7,973 bases of DNA, from positions 1 to 7,973 of the forward strand of contig JBDIBA010000051.1 of assembly GCA_039812705.1 (NCBI GenBank), in the 5' to 3' direction. Below are positions 1-4,846 of this stretch, piece by piece (positions within the stretch are counted from its first letter, which is position 1; the number at the start of each line of letters is the position of its first letter). A program made the position numbers and the translations under genes. Below the pieces are notes generated by a model. That model saw nothing but the letters and a program-made list of their open reading frames with translations. It ran no database searches and was not told the DNA's origin. This stretch comes from JBDIBA01 sp039812705 (GTDB lineage: Bacteria > Actinomycetota > Acidimicrobiia > Acidimicrobiales > JBBSGY01).

Positions 1-40
1 CCTAGGCGAAGAGGGCCATGTGCACCTCCCGCCCGCGGGT

Positions 41-46
41 TAATTT
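41..46 (+). promoter_or_regulatory. Possible -10 element of a leaderless cysS promoter
   Basis: TAATTT fits the TANNNT -10 pattern and ends 7 nt before the ATG at 54, which would place the transcript start at or next to the start codon. There is no good Shine-Dalgarno sequence before 54 and no clear -35. This is inferred from position only. If a longer transcript starts upstream of the window, the ATG at 18, which has GAGGG very close to it, could be used instead. Confidence 0.4.
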
Positions 47-53
47 GTCGCCC

Positions 54-1394
54 ATGCAGCTATACGACAGCCTCAGACGCGCCAAGGTGCCATTCGAAAC
101 GATTAAACCAGGTGAAGTTTCGATGTATGTCTGTGGCGCGACCGTCCAGGCGGGTCCACACGTTGGCCACATGCGCGCGGGCGTTGTGTTTGACACTTTG
201 CGCCGCTGGTTGGAAGTCAAGGGGCTTCGTGTCACCTTCTGCCGCAACATCACTGACATTGACGACAAGATCATCAACTCGGCCAATGAACGTGGGGTTG
301 AGTGGTGGCGCGTAGTTGAACAAAGTGTTGCTCTGTTCAACGCTGCTTATCAGGCCCTCAATGTCTTGCCGCCGACCGTTGAGCCGCGTGCAACTGCACA
401 CGTGCCCGAGATCGAGCTGCTTATTCGCACGCTGATTGATCGCGATGCCGCATACGTGACAGAGTCCGGTTCGGTTTACCTACGCGTAAACAAGGTTGCA
501 AACTATGGCGCGCTTTCGGGACAGAAGCTCGACGGTTTGCAAAGCGGAGAACCAACCGAGTGGCTGGGCGAGAAGCAGAATCCGCTTGATTTTGCGCTCT
601 GGAAGGCCTCAAAGCCCGGCGAACCGTCTTGGCCGATGTGGGTAGCTGAGTCGGGTCGTCCGGGTTGGCACATTGAGTGCACGGCAATGGCCGTGAAGTA
701 TTTGGGTGACGCGTTTGATATTCACGGCGGCGGTTTGGACCTGACGTTTCCGCACCACGAAAACGAGCTTGCGCAAGCAAACGTTGCGGGAATGCCCTAC
801 GCGAACATCTGGATGCACAACGGATTGATTCAAGTTGACGGACAGAAGATGGGTAAGTCGCTCGGCAACTCGGTAACTGTTGACGGTCTGATTGCGACCT
901 ACGGTGCACCGGAGTTTCGTTACTACTTGTTGTCGCCGCATTACAGGTCTCCGCTCAACTATTCGACCGATGGCATTGTGGCCAACACGGCTGGGTTTGC
1001 TCGTGTGCGCGAAGCACTTATCGCCGCCGGCGGCGCAGAACGCACAGCCGATCTTGAGTCGCAGTACCTGACGGAGTTCAGCCAAGCAATGGACGACGAC
1101 ATGAACACCCCACGCGCATTTGCTGCGCTGCAGGGCTTGGCACGCGATGTGTTGAGCGAGCCAAGTGACGAAAAGGCATCGGCGTTGACAACAATGGCCT
1201 ATGTGCTCGGCCTTGACGTTTCGGCGGCGACCACAAGCGCACCGACAGATCCGGCCGAGATTCCCGAAGAGGCACTGAATCGGCTGTCAAACCTGCGCGG
1301 TCAGTTGCGCGCGAAAGGTTCGTATGAGGAGTCGGATGAAATTCGCGATGTGCTCGCAATGCTCGGCGAGACAGTTCGCGACACAAAGGCGTAG
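54..1394 (+). CDS. cysS: Cysteinyl-tRNA synthetase (class I)
   Basis: The enzyme activates cysteine with ATP and charges tRNA-Cys in the cytoplasm. From the ATG at 54 the protein has 446 residues, slightly shorter than the roughly 460 usual for the family. It shows the class I HIGH box as HVGH (residues 36-39) and the KMSKS loop as KMGKS (265-269). The expected zinc ligands are C27, C209 (in WHIECTAM), H234 and E238, in the FDIHGGGLDLTFPHHENE block that is diagnostic of CysRS. The C-terminal helical part ends with a typical SDEIRDVLAMLG segment. An in-frame ATG at 18 would add 12 residues, and an in-frame stop sits at 3-5. I prefer 54 because MQLYDSLRR aligns with the start of known CysRS proteins and a TAATTT element lies 7 nt upstream, suggesting a leaderless message. 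MshC, the mycothiol paralogue, is less likely given the full CysRS C-terminus. The gene converges on aceE. Confidence 0.96.
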   Translation: MQLYDSLRRAKVPFETIKPGEVSMYVCGATVQAGPHVGHMRAGVVFDTLRRWLEVKGLRVTFCRNITDIDDKIINSANERGVEWWRVVEQSVALFNAAYQALNVLPPTVEPRATAHVPEIELLIRTLIDRDAAYVTESGSVYLRVNKVANYGALSGQKLDGLQSGEPTEWLGEKQNPLDFALWKASKPGEPSWPMWVAESGRPGWHIECTAMAVKYLGDAFDIHGGGLDLTFPHHENELAQANVAGMPYANIWMHNGLIQVDGQKMGKSLGNSVTVDGLIATYGAPEFRYYLLSPHYRSPLNYSTDGIVANTAGFARVREALIAAGGAERTADLESQYLTEFSQAMDDDMNTPRAFAALQGLARDVLSEPSDEKASALTTMAYVLGLDVSAATTSAPTDPAEIPEEALNRLSNLRGQLRAKGSYEESDEIRDVLAMLGETVRDTKA

Positions 1395-1419
1395 CTAACG
1401 AAAACAAGCCCGGAAACAG

Positions 1420-1459
1420 TTCAACCCGGCTTAGTCGTTGAAGACGAAGCCGGGTTGAA
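1420..1459. terminator. Bidirectional terminator hairpin between cysS and aceE
   Basis: Perfect 13-bp arms, TTCAACCCGGCTT (1420-1432) and AAGCCGGGTTGAA (1447-1459), enclose a 14-nt loop. Inside the loop GTC (1434-1436) and GAC (1443-1445) can extend the stem. The hairpin lies 25 nt after the cysS stop and 15 nt from the aceE stop, in a convergent arrangement, so it can serve both transcripts. No clean U-tract follows on either side, with only a short T-rich stretch on the aceE side. The structure is clear. Its role as terminator is inferred from position. Confidence 0.75.
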
Positions 1460-1474
1460 AATAACTGAGCACGC

Positions 1475-4177
1475 TTAGCTGAGTGCGGGGTCTGCCTTGT
1501 CGGCGTCGATGCCGTGGCTGGCGATTGCCTTTGCGACTTCTTCGCGGTCGATTTTGCCCTCGGATGCAAGTGCGCTGAGCGTTGCAACAACCACGTTTTG
1601 CGCGTCGACCTCAAAGTGCGCACGCAAAGCTTCGCGCGTGTCAGATCGACCGTAACCGTCGGTTCCAAGTGGCACGAACGTGCCGGGAATCCATCGAGCA
1701 ACTTGATCTGGCACCATCTTCATGAAGTCGGTAACCGCAATGAACGGACCCTCGGTTTCCTTCAACACGTCGGTGACGTACGCGGTGCGTGGCTCTTCAG
1801 TTGGGTGCAAACGGTTCCAGCGTTCGGCCGCAAGCGCGTCTTCGCGGAGTGCCTTGTAAGACGTGACGCTGTACAGATCCACATCGACACCGTGGTTTTC
1901 GTGCAGCAGACCTTGGGCTTCCTTGGCTGCATTCCAAGCGGTTCCGCTGAACAAAATGACAGCACGGTTGCGTGCCTCGTCTGAGCCTTCCGAAGTTGTC
2001 TGCGAGTAGCGGTAGATGCCGCGAACGATTCCCTCGGGTGCCGTCTCGGGCATTGGAGGCATCGGGTAGTTCTCGTTGTAGAGCGTTATGTAATAGAAGC
2101 GGTCTTCAGGTATGGCCCCATACATGCGGCGAATGCCGTCCTCGACAATGACCGAAGTTTCGTATGCAAACGCGGGGTCATATGCGCAGAGGTTTGGATA
2201 GGTCGACGCCAAAACGAGCGAGTGACCGTCATCGTGTTGAAGTCCTTCTCCGTGCAGTGTTGTGCGACCCGCGGTTGCTCCGAGCAGAAAACCACGGCCG
2301 CGACTGTCTCCAAAGGCCCAAATCAGGTCGCCGACTCTTTGGAAACCGAACATTGAGTAGAAGATGTAGAACGGAATCATCGGGACGCCGTGGTTTGCGT
2401 ATGCAGTTCCTGCCGCCGTGAAGCTGGCGAGCGCACCGGCTTCGGTGATTCCCTCTTCAAGAATCTGCCCGGTCTGGCTTTCGACGTAGCTCAACATCAT
2501 CGATGCATCGACGGGTTCGTAAAGCTGCCCAAACGGCGCATAGATGTTGACTTCTTTGAAGAGCCCGTCCATTCCAAACGTGCGGGCTTCGTCGGGGATG
2601 ATTGGAACTACGTATTGACCGATGTTGCGGTCACGCAGCAATCCGCGAATGAGGTTCGCAAAAGCCATCGTGGTGCTGACCGCACGGTTGCCCGAGCCCT
2701 CCTCGAAGTCCGTGAACGTCTTGTGTTCAGGTGGCGGGAGGGGGACAGGCTCTACGTTGCGCGATGGAACAGGTCCGTTGAGGGCCTCGCGACGCGCCAT
2801 GAGGTAGGTGTGTTCGGGAGAACCTGGTTCTGGCCGGTAGTACGGCGGGTACTTGTCCTCCAGCGCCGAGTCTGGGATTTCGTTACCCATGTGCAAGCGG
2901 TCGCGCAGTTCGCGGAACTGTTGTGGCGTGAGCTTCTTGATTTGGTGGGTGCTGTTGCGGCTTTCAACTTGCGAACCCAGGCTCCAGCCCTTGACCGTCT
3001 TGACTAGGATGGCCGTTGGCGCACCGGTGTGTTCAACGGCTGCCTTGTATGCGGCGTAAACCTTGTGAAGGTCGTGACCGCCGCGGGGCAACGTCTGAAT
3101 CTGCTCGTCGCTTAGGTGTTCGACAAGCTTTGCGAGGCGCGGGTCTGTTCCAAAGAAGTGTTCGCGGATGTAAGCGCCCGACTCAACGCTCAGGCGTTGG
3201 AACTCTCCGTCGACCGTCTCGTTCAATTTGTTGAGCAGCACGCCATCGACGTCGTTCTTGATGAGGTCGTCCCACATGGAACCCCAAACAACTTTGATGA
3301 CGTTCCAGCCTGCGCCGCGGAACACGGCTTCAAGTTCTTGAATGATCTTGCCGTTTCCGCGCACCGGTCCGTCGAGACGCTGCAGGTTGCAGTTGACGAC
3401 AAAGATCAAGTTGTCGAGACCTTCGCGTGCTGCAACTGACAGTGCCCCGAGGGACTCTGGTTCGTCGGATTCGCCGTCGCCCATAAACGCCCACACCTTG
3501 GAATTGGATGTGTCGGCAAGCCCGCGGTTGTGCAGATAGCGATTGAACCGCGCCTGATAGATGGCGTTAATTGGCCCGATTCCCATTGAAACCGTTGGGA
3601 ACTCCCAAAAGTCGGGCATCAGACGGGGGTGCGGATAGGAGGAGAGTCCGTTGCCGCCCAGTTCTTGACGGAAGTGGTCGAGGTTGTCGTCGTCCAACCG
3701 GCCCTCTAGGTATGCGCGGGCGTACATTCCCGGGCTTGCGTGCCCTTGGAAGTAGACGAAGTCGCCAACTGTGCCATCTGCCTTGCCGCGGAAGAAGTGG
3801 TTCCAGCCAATGTCGTACAACATGGCCGAGCTGGCAAAGGTTGAAAGGTGGCCGCCGATGCCGTCGGCTTTCGAGTTGGCACGCACGACCATGGCTGCAG
3901 CGTTCCAGCGGGTGTAGGCGCGAATGCGACGCTCCATCTCGACATCGCCCGGGTATTCAGGCTGAGCCTTTGCGGGAATGGTGTTGATGTAATCGCTGCT
4001 GACCGTGGCGGGGAAGCTGACGGATTGCTCGCGCGCTCGCTCCAACAAACGCATCAATAGATATCGAGCGCGATCCTTACCGTGCTCGTCGATGATCGCG
4101 TCGAGTGATTCCACCCATTCGGCGGACTCAGTCGGGTCGAGGTCGGGGAGTTGGTGCGAGAACCCGTCAAAAATCAT
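1475..4177 (-). CDS. aceE: Pyruvate dehydrogenase E1 component, homodimeric AceE type
   Basis: This thiamine-diphosphate enzyme decarboxylates pyruvate and passes the acetyl group to the lipoyl domain of the E2 subunit, feeding acetyl-CoA to the TCA cycle. The 900 residues match the full length of single-chain AceE proteins (887 in E. coli, about 900 in mycobacteria). The ThDP/Mg motif runs from GDGESDEPES (233-242) to VNCNLQRLDGPVRGN (261-275). E579 (in LEEGITEAGA) and H648 (in GEGLQHDDGHS) correspond to E. coli E571 and H640. H411 in the NSTHQIKK loop probably corresponds to the mobile-loop H407. The start is the ATG MIFDGFSHQLPDLDP. There is no strong Shine-Dalgarno before it, but TAGTTT lies 6 nt upstream, so the transcript may be leaderless. 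It converges on cysS, and the 157-residue gene lies upstream on the same strand, 125 bp away. E2 and E3 genes are not in the window, as is common in Actinobacteria. Confidence 0.98.
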   Translation of the reverse strand: MIFDGFSHQLPDLDPTESAEWVESLDAIIDEHGKDRARYLLMRLLERAREQSVSFPATVSSDYINTIPAKAQPEYPGDVEMERRIRAYTRWNAAAMVVRANSKADGIGGHLSTFASSAMLYDIGWNHFFRGKADGTVGDFVYFQGHASPGMYARAYLEGRLDDDNLDHFRQELGGNGLSSYPHPRLMPDFWEFPTVSMGIGPINAIYQARFNRYLHNRGLADTSNSKVWAFMGDGESDEPESLGALSVAAREGLDNLIFVVNCNLQRLDGPVRGNGKIIQELEAVFRGAGWNVIKVVWGSMWDDLIKNDVDGVLLNKLNETVDGEFQRLSVESGAYIREHFFGTDPRLAKLVEHLSDEQIQTLPRGGHDLHKVYAAYKAAVEHTGAPTAILVKTVKGWSLGSQVESRNSTHQIKKLTPQQFRELRDRLHMGNEIPDSALEDKYPPYYRPEPGSPEHTYLMARREALNGPVPSRNVEPVPLPPPEHKTFTDFEEGSGNRAVSTTMAFANLIRGLLRDRNIGQYVVPIIPDEARTFGMDGLFKEVNIYAPFGQLYEPVDASMMLSYVESQTGQILEEGITEAGALASFTAAGTAYANHGVPMIPFYIFYSMFGFQRVGDLIWAFGDSRGRGFLLGATAGRTTLHGEGLQHDDGHSLVLASTYPNLCAYDPAFAYETSVIVEDGIRRMYGAIPEDRFYYITLYNENYPMPPMPETAPEGIVRGIYRYSQTTSEGSDEARNRAVILFSGTAWNAAKEAQGLLHENHGVDVDLYSVTSYKALREDALAAERWNRLHPTEEPRTAYVTDVLKETEGPFIAVTDFMKMVPDQVARWIPGTFVPLGTDGYGRSDTREALRAHFEVDAQNVVVATLSALASEGKIDREEVAKAIASHGIDADKADPALS

Positions 4178-4183
4178 GTGGTC

Positions 4184-4189
4184 AAACTA
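4184..4189 (-). promoter_or_regulatory. Possible -10 element of a leaderless aceE promoter
   Basis: On the minus strand TAGTTT matches TANNNT and is separated from the aceE ATG by only 6 nt (GACCAC). A transcript starting 6-7 nt beyond it would begin at or beside the start codon. The only Shine-Dalgarno-like stretch nearby, CAGGG, overlaps the start of this element and is too far from the ATG. No convincing -35 hexamer is visible. Evidence is positional. Confidence 0.4.
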
Positions 4190-4243
4190 ACCCTGTTCAG
4201 TCGGAAGCTGGGCCGGATGGCTTGCTTTTGCTTGCGCGTGGGT

Positions 4244-4265
4244 TTGACCTGATATCGCTTGACCT
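4244..4265. repeat. Direct repeat of TTGACCT upstream of aceE
   Basis: TTGACCT occurs at 4244-4250 and again at 4259-4265, a spacing of exactly 15 bp with GATATCGC between. The repeat sits in the 125-bp gap between the 157-residue gene and aceE, about 70-90 bp upstream of the aceE ATG. A related GGTCAAAC lies at 4180-4187 beside the start codon, where its position overlaps the possible -10. It could be a regulator binding site for aceE or chance. No known operator is recognised. Confidence 0.3.
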
Positions 4266-4302
4266 TGGTTACAAACCGCAGGTGGCAGAGGGCTGATGAG
4301 TG

Positions 4303-4776
4303 CTAGAGGCTGATTCCCGGCAATTCCTGAGGCTGGCTAGTTTCGCCGGCGGCTTTGCTTCCAAAACAGCTGGCCTTGTGAGCGTCTTGTTGCAGTTCGC
4401 TCATCTCGATTGAAATGTTCTGCACCCAGCCGTCGTGAAACACTTGGTGTTGGCCTTCTTGGCGTGCGGTTTCGTTGAAGACTTGCTCGTAGCGTGCCTT
4501 GGTGGTTTCGGACCCCGAGCAGTCGGTGCTGCAGCTTTCGTAGGCCTTGACTTCCATGGCCAGGCGTCCAGTTTCAAGCTGCTCTTCCATGCTCGATTTG
4601 TCGAAGAGCCATTTCACGCCAATGTCTTGAGTTGGCTCGCCTTTCATGAAGGCGGTTCTGCGAATTGCTTCGGTCCAGGTCTCGACGAAGTTGGTGACTT
4701 CTCTTTCTCGCCTGTCGAGCTCGGCCTCGTGCGCGCGTTGTGGGGAAATAGCCCCCTTGTTTCCGAACAGCCTCAT
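4303..4776 (-). CDS. Uncharacterised 157-residue helical protein with Cys/His residues
   Basis: I do not recognise a family. The start is the ATG at 4776 (MRLFGNKG), preceded by GGAGG with a 5-nt spacer, a near-ideal ribosome binding site. An upstream in-frame TTG at 4788 would overlap that site and is rejected. The protein is soluble, with no signal peptide or membrane segment, and looks mostly helical and charged. Residues 15-40 form an Arg/Glu-rich helix (RAHEAELDRREREVTNF). C82 and C86 (SCSTDCSG) lie in the middle, H110 and H114 follow, and H133 and C137 lie near the C-terminus, so a metal site or disulfide is possible but unproven. Codon choice is regular and like that of aceE, which supports real coding. 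It is transcribed divergently from the 682-residue gene, and a perfect palindrome lies just upstream. The two may therefore be co-regulated partners. aceE follows on the same strand but probably has its own promoter. Confidence 0.75.
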   Translation of the reverse strand: MRLFGNKGAISPQRAHEAELDRREREVTNFVETWTEAIRRTAFMKGEPTQDIGVKWLFDKSSMEEQLETGRLAMEVKAYESCSTDCSGSETTKARYEQVFNETARQEGQHQVFHDGWVQNISIEMSELQQDAHKASCFGSKAAGETSQPQELPGISL

Positions 4777-4781
4777 GGGTG

Positions 4782-4786
4782 CCTCC
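4782..4786 (-). promoter_or_regulatory. Strong Shine-Dalgarno sequence deciding the start of the 157-residue gene
   Basis: GGAGG on the minus strand is followed by a 5-nt spacer (CACCC) and the ATG at 4776. This decides the start against the TTG at 4788. It is the only strong ribosome binding site seen before any gene in this window, which makes this gene differ from its neighbours in how translation begins. Confidence 0.8.
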
Positions 4787-4796
4787 AAAAAAACTA

Positions 4797-4812
4797 GTTA
4801 GGTGAACCTAAC
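4797..4812. promoter_or_regulatory. Perfect 16-bp palindromic operator with TTAGG half-sites (site 1)
   Basis: GTTAGGTGAACCTAAC has two perfect 7-bp arms around a 2-bp centre. TTAGGT/ACCTAA half-sites resemble those of DtxR/IdeR-type metal-dependent repressors, whose known IdeR box is TTAGGTTAGSCTAACCTAA. The spacing differs from that 19-bp box, so a different family member, or another regulator, is possible. On the minus strand it contains TGTTAGGTT, an extended -10-like sequence pointing toward the 157-residue gene, so a bound repressor would block that promoter. The palindrome is seen directly. The regulator is inferred. Confidence 0.6.
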
Positions 4813-4830
4813 ACTTGTGCTTGGCTCACT

Positions 4831-4846
4831 GTTAGGGTGCCCGAAC
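4831..4846. promoter_or_regulatory. Degenerate second operator copy (site 2) abutting the 682-residue gene
   Basis: GTTAGGGTGCCCGAAC matches site 1 at 11 of 16 positions and is itself a near-palindrome, with one mismatched pair in its 7-bp arms. It begins 34 bp after site 1, roughly three helical turns, and ends exactly before the ATG at 4847. It contains TGTTAGGGT, an extended -10-like TANNNT element ending 8 nt before that ATG. Two related sites, each covering one arm of a divergent control region, suggest joint regulation of both genes. Confidence 0.5.
4833..4838 (+). promoter_or_regulatory. Possible -10 element of the 682-residue gene
   Basis: TAGGGT, with TG at the extended -10 position (TGTTAGGGT), lies 8 nt before the ATG at 4847, so the message may be leaderless or nearly so. 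The AGGG within it could alternatively act as a weak Shine-Dalgarno sequence at a 9-nt spacing if transcription starts farther upstream. There is no clear -35. Confidence 0.35.

Noticed and set aside
1078..1701. Minus-strand frame of 207 codons spanning the cysS end, terminator and aceE end.
   Set aside because: It overlaps two firmly identified genes in other frames and its Arg/Ser/Pro-rich translation shows no domain.
4435..4797. Plus-strand frame of 120 codons opposite the 157-residue gene.
   Set aside because: The minus frame has a near-ideal GGAGG site, regular codon use and a sensible soluble protein. The plus frame has none of these and runs into the control region.
4802..4846. GTG start at 4802 that would add MNLTLVLGSLLGC, superficially like a short lipoprotein signal with an LLGC lipobox.
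   Set aside because: The n-region has no positive charge, there is no ribosome binding site, and the segment consists of operator site 1, spacer and operator site 2, so it is better explained as regulatory DNA.
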